A stretch of DNA of 64,000 nucleotides from contig NZ_PYFW01000002.1 of the NCBI RefSeq assembly GCF_003020125.1, forward strand, positions 797,501-861,500. The letters run 5' to 3'. The translations under genes and the position numbers were made by a program. Numbering within the stretch: position 1 is the first letter of the stretch; each line of letters opens with the position of its first letter. The stretch comes from Bradyrhizobium sp. MOS003. Its GTDB lineage: Bacteria > Pseudomonadota > Alphaproteobacteria > Rhizobiales > Xanthobacteraceae. The notes under the pieces were generated by a model. The model did not search any database. It was given only the letters and a program-made list of their open reading frames with translations, and had not been told where the DNA came from. Shown here piece after piece: positions 30,819 through 39,167 of this stretch.

Positions 30819-32660
30819 ATGCTTAAGCAACGCCGTTTCCTGATCGAGACCCTGACCGCGATCGGGCTGATCGCAGCTCCCTTCGTGCTGCCTCATCTCG
30901 GCTTCGCGCCCAACACCGTGAACCGGATCCTGGTTTGGGGCCTGTTCGGCCTCGGCTTCGACATCCTGTTCGGCTTCACCGGGTTGTTGTCGTTCGGCCA
31001 GTCTGCCTTCTATGGCACCGGGGGTTTCGTCGCCGCCTATCTCCTGACGCGTGCCGGTTTCGGCAACGTGCTGGTCGCGCTGATCATCGGCATGGTCGCG
31101 GCCGCCGCGACCGGCTACCTCGTCGGCCTGATCGCTCTGCGCCGCACCGGCATCTATTTCGCCATGATCACCGTGGCGATCGCGCAGGTGTTCTTCTTCG
31201 TCGAATTCAATCCGCTGTCGGATTTCACCGGCGGCGAAAACGGTCTGCCGGGGGTGCCGACGCCGAGCTTCAATCTCGGCTTCACAACGCTCCACTTCAC
31301 CAATGGCTGGTCGCTCTATCAGTTCATCGCGCTGTGCTACTTCGTCGGTGTCATCATCGCGCTCAGGATCGTGCGCTCGCCGGTCGGCGCTATTTTCAGC
31401 GCGATCCGGGACAATCCGCTGCGCGCCACCGCGGTCGGGCACAACATCCACGGCTACAAGCTGACGGCCTTCGTGATCGCCGCCGCTTACGCCGGTTTCG
31501 CCGGCGGCCTGCTCGGTGTGCTCCAGGCCTTCATGCCGCCCGATGCCTTCACCTTCGACACCTCCGGCCAGCTGGTGATGCAGACCGCCATCGGCGGCCG
31601 CGGCACGCTGTTTGGACCGCTGGTCGGTGCGACGGTCTGGCTGTTCCTCCAGGATTTCCTCCAGTCCGCACTGGGTCTCGGCGCCGCCTGGAAGCTGGTG
31701 CTCGGTGTCGTGTTCGTGCTGCTGGTCTGCTTCCTGCGTGGCGGCATCATCGGAGGGCTTGCAGACCTCTATCGTCTCGCGTCCGGCAAGCGCGGGCAGA
31801 CGGAAGCAGAGACCGAAACCGAGGACTCCGGAGCGACACAGCAACCAGCGCCGGCGCCGTTGCAGGCCAAGGAGGTCGAGCATCCCGCATATTCCGGGCC
31901 GATCCTGAAGGCCAGAGGTCTCACCAAGCGCTATGGCGGCCTCGTCGCCAACAGCGACATCGATTTCAGCGTCAACCAGGGTGAGCTCCGCGGCATCATC
32001 GGCCCCAACGGGGCCGGCAAGTCGACCTTCTTCAAGATGTTGACCTGCGAGATCGCGCCGACGTCGGGCCAGATCGTGTTCGAAGGCCGCGACATCACGG
32101 GATTGAAGGTCACCGACGTTTGCCAGCTCGGCCTGACCAAGAGCTACCAGGTCAACCAGCTCTTCACCGGTCTCACGGTTCGTCAGAACCTGACGATCGC
32201 CGCGCTTGCCGAGCTGCGCGGAAAATTCCGGCTCGACCTGTTCCGCAAGCTCTCCAGCGTGAAGGGCCTGACGGAGCAGGTCGAGCACACGCTGGCCTTG
32301 GTCAATCTGGCCCGCCGCGCCGACACGCCCGTGTCCGAGCTCGCCTATGGCGAGAAACGCAGGCTGGAGATCGGACTTGCGCTCGCAACCTCGCCGCGCC
32401 TGTTGCTGCTCGACGAGCCGCTTGCCGGCATGAGCCCGCGCGAGCGCGTCGAGACCGTCAAGCTGCTCAAGTCGATCGCGCGCGGCCGCACCATGATCGT
32501 CATCGATCACGACATGGATTCGCTGTTCGAACTGGTCGAGCGCGTCACCGTGCTGCAGGAAGGTCGCGTGCTGGTCTCCGGCACGCCCGAAGAAATCAAG
32601 ACCAACGCCGCGGTGCAGGAAGCCTATCTCGGCGGCGTCCACGGAGAGATCGCGGCATGA
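30819..32660 (+). CDS. Fused LivM permease - LivG ATPase
   Basis: A 613-residue fusion. Residues 1-325 are a LivM-type permease (GLGFDILFGFTGLLSFGQSA, AIRDNPLRATAVGHN). A charged Glu/Thr/Gln/Pro linker spans about 327-360. Residues 364-613 are a LivG ATPase with Walker A GPNGAGKS, a variant signature SELAYGEKRRLEIG and Walker B LLLLDEP. Fusion fixes the permease-ATPase stoichiometry. The stop overlaps the LivF start by ATGA, so translation is coupled. Confidence 0.95.
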   Translation: MLKQRRFLIETLTAIGLIAAPFVLPHLGFAPNTVNRILVWGLFGLGFDILFGFTGLLSFGQSAFYGTGGFVAAYLLTRAGFGNVLVALIIGMVAAAATGYLVGLIALRRTGIYFAMITVAIAQVFFFVEFNPLSDFTGGENGLPGVPTPSFNLGFTTLHFTNGWSLYQFIALCYFVGVIIALRIVRSPVGAIFSAIRDNPLRATAVGHNIHGYKLTAFVIAAAYAGFAGGLLGVLQAFMPPDAFTFDTSGQLVMQTAIGGRGTLFGPLVGATVWLFLQDFLQSALGLGAAWKLVLGVVFVLLVCFLRGGIIGGLADLYRLASGKRGQTEAETETEDSGATQQPAPAPLQAKEVEHPAYSGPILKARGLTKRYGGLVANSDIDFSVNQGELRGIIGPNGAGKSTFFKMLTCEIAPTSGQIVFEGRDITGLKVTDVCQLGLTKSYQVNQLFTGLTVRQNLTIAALAELRGKFRLDLFRKLSSVKGLTEQVEHTLALVNLARRADTPVSELAYGEKRRLEIGLALATSPRLLLLDEPLAGMSPRERVETVKLLKSIARGRTMIVIDHDMDSLFELVERVTVLQEGRVLVSGTPEEIKTNAAVQEAYLGGVHGEIAA

Positions 32661-33355
32661 GCCTGATCGAGGTCAACGGACTGAACAGCTATTACGGCGA
32701 TTCGCACATCCTGTTCGACGTCTCGATGCACGTCGAGCGCCACGAGGTAGTGGCCCTGCTCGGCCGCAATGGCGCCGGCAAGAGCACCACGCTGAAGAGC
32801 CTGATGGGCGTCGTGACGCCCCGCAGCGGCAGCGTGAAGTTCGACGGCGCCAATGTCGCCGGGCGCAGGAGCCACAAGATTGCGCAGGCGGGCATGCAGC
32901 TCGTGCACGAGGAGCGCCGGATCTTCGGCAGCCTGTCGGTGGAGGAGAACATCACCCTTGCCGGGATCACCGCGCCGAAACGCTGGCCGCTCGGCCGCAT
33001 CTACGAGATGTTCCCCCGGCTGAAGGAGCGGCGCACCAACCGCGGCACCGAGCTTTCCGGCGGCGAGCAGCAGATGCTCGCGATCGCGCGGGCGCTGGTG
33101 CGCGATCCCAAGATCGTGCTGCTGGACGAGCCGTTCGAAGGCCTTGCGCCCGTTATCGTCCACGATCTCGTCAAAGCCTGCCGCGAGCTGGCGGCCGCGG
33201 GCCAGACCATCGTGCTGGTCGAGCAGAATCTCGCGGCAACGCTGACGCTGGCGAGCCGGATCTACATCATCAACAACGGCCACATCGTGCATGAGGGGCC
33301 GGCGCAGGAGCTGAAGGCCCAGCCGGAACTGCTGCAGCGCTATCTCGGCGTTTGA
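32657..33355 (+). CDS. LivF-type ABC transporter ATPase
   Basis: A 232-residue ATPase with Walker A GRNGAGKST, Q-loop region MQLVHEERRIFGSLSVEEN, signature TELSGGEQQMLAIARAL and Walker B VLLDEPFEGLAP. It is the second ATPase of the importer and the last gene of the operon. Its stop touches the stop of the convergent HIT gene (no gap), so no dedicated terminator separates them. Confidence 0.95.
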   Translation: MSLIEVNGLNSYYGDSHILFDVSMHVERHEVVALLGRNGAGKSTTLKSLMGVVTPRSGSVKFDGANVAGRRSHKIAQAGMQLVHEERRIFGSLSVEENITLAGITAPKRWPLGRIYEMFPRLKERRTNRGTELSGGEQQMLAIARALVRDPKIVLLDEPFEGLAPVIVHDLVKACRELAAAGQTIVLVEQNLAATLTLASRIYIINNGHIVHEGPAQELKAQPELLQRYLGV

Positions 33356-33781
33356 TCAACGGCCAAGCGCCGCGACCATCCGCCTGGCGTGATCGGCCAG
33401 CACGGCCATGTCTTCCTTGCGCGTCTGCGCCGGCAAGAGCTCGATACCGGACCTGACCGGCATGACGTGCACGTGCAGGTGAAGGACCACCTGCCCGCTG
33501 GCCGGCTCGCTGAACTGCTGCAGGATGATGCCCTCGGCGTCGAACGCCCTCATCGCCGCAATCGCGACGCGCTTGGCCGTTCGCGCGACCGCGGCGAGAT
33601 CATCCTCGGCGATGTCGAGGATGCCGCGCGCCGGCGCTCGGGGAATGACCAGCGTGTGCCCCGGCGAGCGCGGCATGATGTCGAGGAAGGCGAAGCTGCG
33701 CTCGTCCCTGAAAACCTCGAAGCAGGGAATCTCGCCGCGCAGGATCTTTGCGAAGACGTTCTGATCGTCATAGGCCGTCAT
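33356..33781 (-). CDS. HIT family protein (histidine triad nucleotide hydrolase-like)
   Basis: A 141-residue protein from ATG 33781 with the start FAKILRGEIPCFEVFRDE and the histidine triad LHLHVHVMPV near residues 98-107. HIT enzymes hydrolyse adenosine 5'-phosphoramidates or Ap4A-like dinucleotides. The frame is open upstream to 34231 but that part overlaps prmC and has no family signature. It is convergent with livF and divergent from prmC. Confidence 0.92.
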   Translation of the reverse strand: MTAYDDQNVFAKILRGEIPCFEVFRDERSFAFLDIMPRSPGHTLVIPRAPARGILDIAEDDLAAVARTAKRVAIAAMRAFDAEGIILQQFSEPASGQVVLHLHVHVMPVRSGIELLPAQTRKEDMAVLADHARRMVAALGR

Positions 33782-33871
33782 GGATGCCCTCCACGCTTGC
33801 GAGGCGCGATCAAACGCGCTCGTTTCCGTTGACGCAAGCAAGCCCGCCGATCTATCCACGATGCCGGCAGG

Positions 33872-34768
33872 ATGGTTCCATTGACGACAGGCTTCGATCC
33901 CGGACATAGCATAGAGAGTGCGCGGCGCGCCCTCACCGCGCGGCTGCGATCGGCCGGCATCGAGGAGCCTGCCCTCGATGCGCGCCTGCTGGTCGGCGCT
34001 GCTCTGCAGCTTGATCTGACCGGCATGATGACGCAGGCCACGCGACACCTCACGCCTGAGGAGACCGCGCGCCTCGAACGATATGCACAGCGCCGGCTCG
34101 CACATGAACCGGTCGCCCGCATCCTCGGCGCGCGGGAGTTCTGGGGAATGCCGTTCCGGCTGTCCGAGGCGACCCTGGTGCCACGGCCGGACACCGAGAC
34201 CGTTGTCGAGCTGGCGCTTGAGATTTTTCACGGGCTCGCGATATCGGGACGGTCACCGCGAATCGCCGATATCGGCACCGGCTCCGGCGCAATCCTGCTT
34301 GCGCTGTTGCACGAAATTCCCGATGCATTCGGCGTCGGCACCGATCTCAGCCTCACCGCCCTCGGCACTGCGCGAGGCAATGCTGCCGCTCTCGGCCTCG
34401 CCGGCCGCGCCGCTTTCGTTGCCTGCTCCTATCTGGCGGCGCTGCGCGGACCGTTCGACCTCATCGTGTCGAACCCGCCCTATATTCCCTCCGCCGAAAT
34501 CCCGATACTGAGCATCGAGGTGCGCGAGCACGATCCGCATCTGGCGCTCGACGGCGGCAATGACGGATATGACGCCTATCGCGCCCTGATCCCGCAGGCC
34601 GCCGAGCGTCTCGCCCCGGGCGGAGCGCTGATCGTCGAGGCCGGACAGGGGCAGGCCCGGACTATTGAAACCTTGATGGCGGCCGGCGCGTTAACGGCGG
34701 ACAGGCCACCCAAGGCCGATCTGGCCGGCATTCCGCGGGCCATTTCAGCCCGAAAAATGCCCCTATAA
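33872..34768 (+). CDS. prmC: Release factor glutamine methyltransferase PrmC
   Basis: A 298-residue N5-glutamine methyltransferase that modifies the GGQ of RF1 and RF2. An N-terminal helical substrate-binding domain contains REFWGMPFRLSEATLVPRPDT. SAM motif I is IADIGTGSGAILLALL (131-146), and the catalytic NPPY is at 201-204. Its substrate gene prfA lies upstream at 25.9-27.0 kb. They are usually neighbours, so the intervening 6.8 kb looks inserted. Confidence 0.95.
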   Translation: MVPLTTGFDPGHSIESARRALTARLRSAGIEEPALDARLLVGAALQLDLTGMMTQATRHLTPEETARLERYAQRRLAHEPVARILGAREFWGMPFRLSEATLVPRPDTETVVELALEIFHGLAISGRSPRIADIGTGSGAILLALLHEIPDAFGVGTDLSLTALGTARGNAAALGLAGRAAFVACSYLAALRGPFDLIVSNPPYIPSAEIPILSIEVREHDPHLALDGGNDGYDAYRALIPQAAERLAPGGALIVEAGQGQARTIETLMAAGALTADRPPKADLAGIPRAISARKMPL

Positions 34769-34809
34769 AAGCCGGATTGGCTTGCAAAAAGCTCTTGGAA
34801 TATCCCTTG

Positions 34810-34888
34810 GGAACGACTACGTTCCGATCAACAGATCGGTGCCGGCCCCGTAGACCTACGGGTGAAAGCCGGGCTCTCGGGCGAGAGC
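34810..34888 (+). ncRNA. Candidate structured RNA / 5' leader element with four tandem hairpins
   Basis: Consecutive stems are visible: GGAACG-ACTA-CGTTCC (34810-34825), CCGATC-AACA-GATCGG (34824-34839), CCGGC enclosing CCCGTA-GACC-TACGGG and closed by GCCGG (34842-34872), and GCTCTC-GGGC-GAGAGC (34873-34888). All have four-base loops, and stems 1 and 2 share two bases, which would allow switching. No poly-U follows directly. It may be a small RNA or a regulatory leader of the DUF4167 gene 340 nt downstream. The strand is inferred from neighbours. Confidence 0.6.
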
Positions 34889-34931
34889 TTTACTGATTAA
34901 TGGTTCCAAGTCGCAGGTCCTGTTGAGCGCG

Positions 34932-35039
34932 ATGGCCATTGGAGCTGCGCTGCTCTCCGACCGCAAAGTGAACGAAAGCCTGATATTGCGCTTGAAGACT
35001 TACGCAACAAAGCTGGGCTTGTTTCGGCAGGCAAAATGA
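34932..35039 (+). CDS. Possible 35-residue small protein
   Basis: ATG 34932 opens a frame reading MAIGAALLSDRKVNESL and ending LGLFRQAK at TGA 35039. It is mildly amphipathic with a basic C-terminus. There is no good Shine-Dalgarno and no known family, so it may be chance within the leader. Confidence 0.2.
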   Translation: MAIGAALLSDRKVNESLILRLKTYATKLGLFRQAK

Positions 35040-35228
35040 ATGGATTCGCTGGCGATCAGTGCTGGCGGGTGGGGAACGCGTCTTTGTTGAACGCGACGAT
35101 CGACGAACATCGGCAGGGATATCCGCTCTTGCGCGCGGTGCGCGCGAGCAATGTGAACCGCTGTCACCAGGTCACTCCTAGCAATCAGTAACGCGTGCAA
35201 CGTTTAGGGCTGGAATTAAAGGCAGGAC

Positions 35229-36026
35229 ATGAGAAACGGTCAGAACAAGCAGCGGATGCGCAACCGCAACAATAACAATAACAACAACAACAATAATAAC
35301 CGGCGCAGCCAGAACCCGATGACCCGGGTCTACGAGTCCAACGGACCCGACATCAAGATCCGCGGCACCGCCTCGCACATCGCCGAAAAGTATCTCCAGC
35401 TCGCACGCGACGCGCGCTCCTCCGGCGACCCCGTTGCGGCCGAGAACTACTACCAGCACGCCGAGCATTATTTCCGCCTGATCGCTGCGGCTCAGGAACA
35501 GTTCCGCCAGAACCAGCAGCCGCGCGGTGACGAACCGATCAGCAGCAATAGCGACGACGGCGATGACGACGGCGAGAATTTCTCGAATTTCGGCCAGGAG
35601 CCGGGCTTCGTCCCGCAGCCGCAACAGCAGCCCCCCTTCGCGCGCGACCGCGACGGCCAGCGCGATCATCACCAGCGTGATCATCAGCCGCGCGACAACC
35701 AGCCCTATCAGCGCGAGAACCAGCAGCCGCGAGAGCACCGCGAGCGCGAGCACCGTCCGCAGCCGCAATATCAGCCCCAGCCTCAGCCGCTACCGCTGAA
35801 CCAGCCGCAGCCCGTCGTTGCCGACGCCGGCAGCGTCGACCGTCTGCCCTCTTTCATCACCGGCCCGCAGCCGCAAGTGAATGGCGGCGCGAACGTCCCG
35901 GGCACCTTCGAAGGCGGTGGTGCCGGTGAGCGCTTTCCGCGGCGCCGCCGCCGTCCGCATGGCCCGCGCCCCGAGCGCGAAGCTGCTCCGGCCGCCTCGA
36001 GCGACGAAGTGGCCCCCGGCGAGTAG
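35229..36026 (+). CDS. DUF4167 protein with poly-Asn tract
   Basis: A 265-residue protein. The basic start MRNGQNKQRMRNR is followed by 11 consecutive Asn, then the conserved DUF4167 core (DIKIRGTASHIAEKYLQLAR, AAENYYQHAEHYFRLIAAAQ, about 40-90). The rest is a long low-complexity tail rich in Gln, Pro, Arg, Asp and His, with a final Arg cluster FPRRRRRPHGPR. The composition suggests a disordered, possibly RNA-binding protein. Its function is unknown to me; it commonly follows prmC in Rhizobiales. A perfect 12-bp terminator follows. Confidence 0.9.
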   Translation: MRNGQNKQRMRNRNNNNNNNNNNNRRSQNPMTRVYESNGPDIKIRGTASHIAEKYLQLARDARSSGDPVAAENYYQHAEHYFRLIAAAQEQFRQNQQPRGDEPISSNSDDGDDDGENFSNFGQEPGFVPQPQQQPPFARDRDGQRDHHQRDHQPRDNQPYQRENQQPREHREREHRPQPQYQPQPQPLPLNQPQPVVADAGSVDRLPSFITGPQPQVNGGANVPGTFEGGGAGERFPRRRRRPHGPRPEREAAPAASSDEVAPGE

Positions 36027-36072
36027 GCTGCAACGCCTTCGCCAGACGTCCTGAACGAGATTTCCTGAACTG

Positions 36073-36105
36073 AATCGTCCCGGCCTCGCCGGGACGATTT
36101 GTTTT
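36073..36105. terminator. Bidirectional rho-independent terminator
   Basis: AATCGTCCCGGC-CTC-GCCGGGACGATT is a perfect 12-bp stem followed by TGTTTT on the plus strand. A-rich bases lie at the stem's left foot. It ends the DUF4167 transcript and sits at the 3' end of the convergent methyltransferase gene. Confidence 0.88.
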
Positions 36106-36851
36106 CAGCCACGCGTCGCCGTCGTCGAGGACGGCACCAGCACCGGCTTGGCCAGCGAGGGAATCAACCGCGCCCGCTCGCGCTTGGCGGGGATGGCACG
36201 GTAGACCTGCTTGCTGGCCTCGACGATGTGCACGCCGGCGAAGGGCAGCGACAATGCCGCACCGGCGCGCTCCCACATCTGCGCGGATTTCAGCACCCAG
36301 CCGCCCGCATAAGGCGGCATGAAAAGCGCCTCGCCCCAGGCGGTCGGGGTGAACCAGGTCTGGCGCAAAAGGTCGGTGATCTGCGAGCGTGAATACGGTC
36401 GGCCGTGACCGAACGGCGTGCTGTCGGTGCGGGTCCACACCCCGCGCCGGTTCGGGATGACCGCGATCACGCGGCCGGATGGCGACAGCACGCGCCATGC
36501 CTCGCGCAGCAGCGCGGCCGGATCGTCCGACATCTCCAGCGCGTGGACCAGCAGGATGCGGTCGACCGCGGCGTCAGGAAGCGGCAGCGAGAATTCGTCG
36601 ACCAGCGAGGCCAGCGCCGGCCGCCCCGTCGGCCATTTCAGGACACCCTGGGCCGCCGGCATGAAGGCGAGGCAGCGTTCGGCATCTTCGCGGAACAACC
36701 CCAGATAGGGCGTGGGATAGCCGAGGCCGAGCACCCGCTGGCCCTCCGCGCTCGGCCAGCGTTCCCTGATGCCGCGATTGATCATTTGCCGCGCCACGAT
36801 CCCGAGGCGGCGGGAATAGAACTCGCGGAGGTCGACGACGTCGATGGTCAT
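36105..36851 (-). CDS. Class I SAM-dependent methyltransferase
   Basis: A 248-residue protein. YSRRLGIVARQMINRGIRER at the N-terminus is followed by a weak SAM motif I (GQRVLGLGYPTPYLGLF) and FSLPLPDAAVDRILLVHALE (motif II/III) and WRVLSPSGRVIAVIPNRRGV. It belongs to the methyltransferase type found next to gloB in alphaproteobacteria. The substrate is unknown. It is divergent from gloB with 108 nt between starts. Confidence 0.85.
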   Translation of the reverse strand: MTIDVVDLREFYSRRLGIVARQMINRGIRERWPSAEGQRVLGLGYPTPYLGLFREDAERCLAFMPAAQGVLKWPTGRPALASLVDEFSLPLPDAAVDRILLVHALEMSDDPAALLREAWRVLSPSGRVIAVIPNRRGVWTRTDSTPFGHGRPYSRSQITDLLRQTWFTPTAWGEALFMPPYAGGWVLKSAQMWERAGAALSLPFAGVHIVEASKQVYRAIPAKRERARLIPSLAKPVLVPSSTTATRG

Positions 36852-36959
36852 GTCGGCAATGTAACATGCACGAGAGCGCCGCCGCGCGCGGAATATTGCA
36901 TTGCCTGCGCAACGTTAACGCCATATTTGTCTGGCGGGGCTGAGCCCGATGGAGATGAC

Positions 36960-37727
36960 ATGGCCGCCGAAATTCGTACCTTCAGCTGTTTAAACGACAA
37001 TTTCGGCTATCTGATCCACGATGTGGAAACCAAGGCGACGGCGTCGATCGACGCGCCCGAGGCTGGCCCCATCCTGGCGGCGCTGGAGCGCGAGGGCTGG
37101 CAGCTCACCGACATCCTGATCACCCATCATCACGGCGATCATGTCGGCGGGGTCGCCGAACTCAAGCGTAAATACAATTGCCGCGTCGTCGCGCCGCACG
37201 ACAAGACCACTGAAATCGCCAACGTCGACCTGCGTGTCGCCAATGCCGACGTGGTCAAGATCGGCAATTTGCTGGCGCGCGTCCTGGAGACGCCCGGCCA
37301 CACGCTCGACCACGTCTCCTACGTGTTCGACACCGAGAAGACGGTGTTCGCCGCCGACACGCTGTTTTCGATCGGATGCGGCCGCGTGTTCGAGGGCACC
37401 TATCCGATGATGTGGGATTCGCTGTTGAAGCTGCGCGCCCTGCCCGACGACTTCAAGCTCTATTGCGGCCACGAATACACGGCCTCCAACGTCAAGTTCG
37501 CCCTCACCGTCGACCCCGACAATGCAGCGCTCCAAGCACGCGCGGCGGAGGTCACCAAGCTCAGGGCCGAGAACAAGCCCACCATTCCCTCACTGCTTGG
37601 TGACGAGAAGCGAGCAAACGTGTTCCTGCGCGCTGATGCGCCCGAGGTCGCAGCCAGGCTACACATGAAGGGCGCGGAGGCCGCCGCCGTGTTCGGCGAA
37701 TTGCGCGAGCGCAAGAACAAGTCCTGA
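36960..37727 (+). CDS. gloB: Hydroxyacylglutathione hydrolase (glyoxalase II)
   Basis: A 255-residue metallo-beta-lactamase-fold enzyme that hydrolyses S-lactoylglutathione, the second step of methylglyoxal detoxification. The metal-binding THHHGDHVGG (about 59-68), the second ligand set TPGHTLDHVSY and FAADTLFSIGCGRVFEG, and the substrate-binding C-terminal helices with KRANVFLRAD are intact. ATG 36960 follows GGAGATGAC. It is followed 9 nt later by a cupin gene, so they form an operon. Confidence 0.95.
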   Translation: MAAEIRTFSCLNDNFGYLIHDVETKATASIDAPEAGPILAALEREGWQLTDILITHHHGDHVGGVAELKRKYNCRVVAPHDKTTEIANVDLRVANADVVKIGNLLARVLETPGHTLDHVSYVFDTEKTVFAADTLFSIGCGRVFEGTYPMMWDSLLKLRALPDDFKLYCGHEYTASNVKFALTVDPDNAALQARAAEVTKLRAENKPTIPSLLGDEKRANVFLRADAPEVAARLHMKGAEAAAVFGELRERKNKS

Positions 37728-37736
37728 CGGGGATTG

Positions 37737-38159
37737 ATGCCGACCGCAGCCGAGATCATCGCGCGCCTCGAATTGCGGCCGCATCCCGAAGGCGGCCATT
37801 ACCGCGAGACGTTCCGCGACCAGGCCACCGACGCCAACGGCCGTTCGCGCTCGACCCTGATCTACTTCCTGCTGGCGCACGGCGAGCGTTCGCACTGGCA
37901 TCGCGTCGATGCGGTCGAGACATGGCACTATTACGCCGGCAGCCCCTTGATGCTGCGCATCGCGCATGAAGGGTGCTCGCAGCATGAAGTGCGGCTCGGC
38001 ACCGACCTCGTGGGCGGCGAGCGGCCGCAGGCCATCGTGCCGGCGGACGCTTGGCAGATGGCGGAGACGACCGGCGATTGGACGTTGGTCGGCTGCACCG
38101 TCGCACCTGCCTTCGAGTTCGCCAAATTCGAGCTCGCACCGAAGGGCTGGCAGCCGTAG
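37737..38159 (+). CDS. Cupin protein, DUF985 family
   Basis: A 140-residue single-domain cupin. The signatures are LELRPHPEGGHYRETFRD, LIYFLLAHGERSHWHRVDA and the C-terminal EFAKFELAPKGW. The ATG at 37737 is preferred over a TTG immediately before it. DUF985 proteins bind small ligands or metals in the beta-barrel; no reaction is known. It is co-directional with gloB. Confidence 0.9.
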   Translation: MPTAAEIIARLELRPHPEGGHYRETFRDQATDANGRSRSTLIYFLLAHGERSHWHRVDAVETWHYYAGSPLMLRIAHEGCSQHEVRLGTDLVGGERPQAIVPADAWQMAETTGDWTLVGCTVAPAFEFAKFELAPKGWQP

Positions 38160-38183
38160 GTCCACGCCGCCCCGGAATGACGA

Positions 38184-39053
38184 TCATCGCTTCCGCAGCA
38201 CCATGTCCTTCGCCGCGATCAGGCCGCCGCCGGCAATCAAGATGGCGGCAAGGGCGATGTTGGCGCTGGCCTTGGCGAAACCGGCGGCGATGAGAAAGCC
38301 GGTCGAGAGCAGCGGCGTCGCGTAGGAGGCGGCGCCGAGCACGCGGATGTCACCGCGCTTCATGCCGATGTCCCAGGCATAGAAGGCGGCACCGACGGGA
38401 CCGATGCCGAGCGCGATCACGGAGAGCCATTGCAGCGTGGTCTCCGGCCAGACGGTGGTCTCGAGCAGGCCATGCATCAGCGCCGCGAGCACGGCGGTGG
38501 CCAGGCAGAATCCGGCGACCGCATCGGTCGGCACGGCCTTGAGCCGGCGCGACAGCACCGAATAGGCGGCCCAGACGAACGCAGCGATGAAGGCCGCAGC
38601 CAATCCGGGCACCTGACCCGCCGCGAAGCCGGACGTGTTGCCGGCGAACAGCAGCACGGTGCCGACGAGGCCGAGCATCGCGCCGACGATGTGATGCAAG
38701 GCAAGCCGCTCCCCCGGCAGGAAGGACGAGAACAGCACGATCAGCAACGGCCACAGATAATTCAGCAGTCCGGCTTCGGCTGGCGGCGCAAAGCGCAGCG
38801 CGAGAAAATACAGCGCGTGATAGCCGAACAGGCCGCCGACGCCGACCGCCCAGACGACCAGCGGCTGACGCAGGCTCTTCGCCGCCTCGCCGCGGCCGAT
38901 CCAGGTGAGAAGGCCGACCAGGCCGCCGATCGCGAAGGTCATCGCGGCAAGCTGGAACGCCGGAATCCTTCCGGTCGCCACCGTCATCACCGACAGCAGC
39001 GACCACATCAGGATCGCGGTCAATCCGATCAGCGTGGCTGTGCGCGGGGTCAT
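38184..39053 (-). CDS. EamA/DMT family membrane transporter
   Basis: A 289-residue protein with ten hydrophobic segments in two EamA repeats (LFGYHALYFLALRFAPPAEA; GAAFYAWDIGMKRGDIRVLG). ATG 39053 is preferred over an upstream TTG. The sequence resembles aromatic amino-acid exporters of the YddG type, but the substrate cannot be stated. A 9-bp hairpin (39077-39099) lies just upstream. Confidence 0.85.
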   Translation of the reverse strand: MTPRTATLIGLTAILMWSLLSVMTVATGRIPAFQLAAMTFAIGGLVGLLTWIGRGEAAKSLRQPLVVWAVGVGGLFGYHALYFLALRFAPPAEAGLLNYLWPLLIVLFSSFLPGERLALHHIVGAMLGLVGTVLLFAGNTSGFAAGQVPGLAAAFIAAFVWAAYSVLSRRLKAVPTDAVAGFCLATAVLAALMHGLLETTVWPETTLQWLSVIALGIGPVGAAFYAWDIGMKRGDIRVLGAASYATPLLSTGFLIAAGFAKASANIALAAILIAGGGLIAAKDMVLRKR

Positions 39054-39076
39054 TGACGAAGGCTCTGAGGACAACG

Positions 39077-39099
39077 ATGCCCGGCACGAGGCCGGGCAT
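39077..39099. repeat. Isolated hairpin ATGCCCGGC-N5-GCCGGGCAT
   Basis: A perfect 9-bp stem with a 5-base loop between phaB and the EamA gene. TTTT follows only on the plus strand, where no gene needs it, so it may be a REP-like element or a weak terminator for phaB. Confidence 0.45.
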
Positions 39100-39167
39100 T
39101 TTCGTCTTCACTATCGCCTTGTCGGGCCTGACGCTACAGGCTTTTGACCTGAAGGCCTGGCGCCTTA

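Larger units (their letters stand above)
34769..35228. other. Long leader region upstream of DUF4167
   Basis: The 460 bases contain a cluster of four tetraloop hairpins (34810-34888), one small open frame (34932-35039) and otherwise no recognisable gene. CTTGCA (34780-34785) and GGAATAT (34796-34802) could be promoter elements for an RNA beginning near 34808. Confidence 0.5.

Noticed and set aside
28392-32642. 1,400-codon open frame on the minus strand antisense to the liv operon
   Set aside because: Composition is that of an antisense shadow (His/Asp/Arg/Glu), while the plus strand encodes clear transporter domains.
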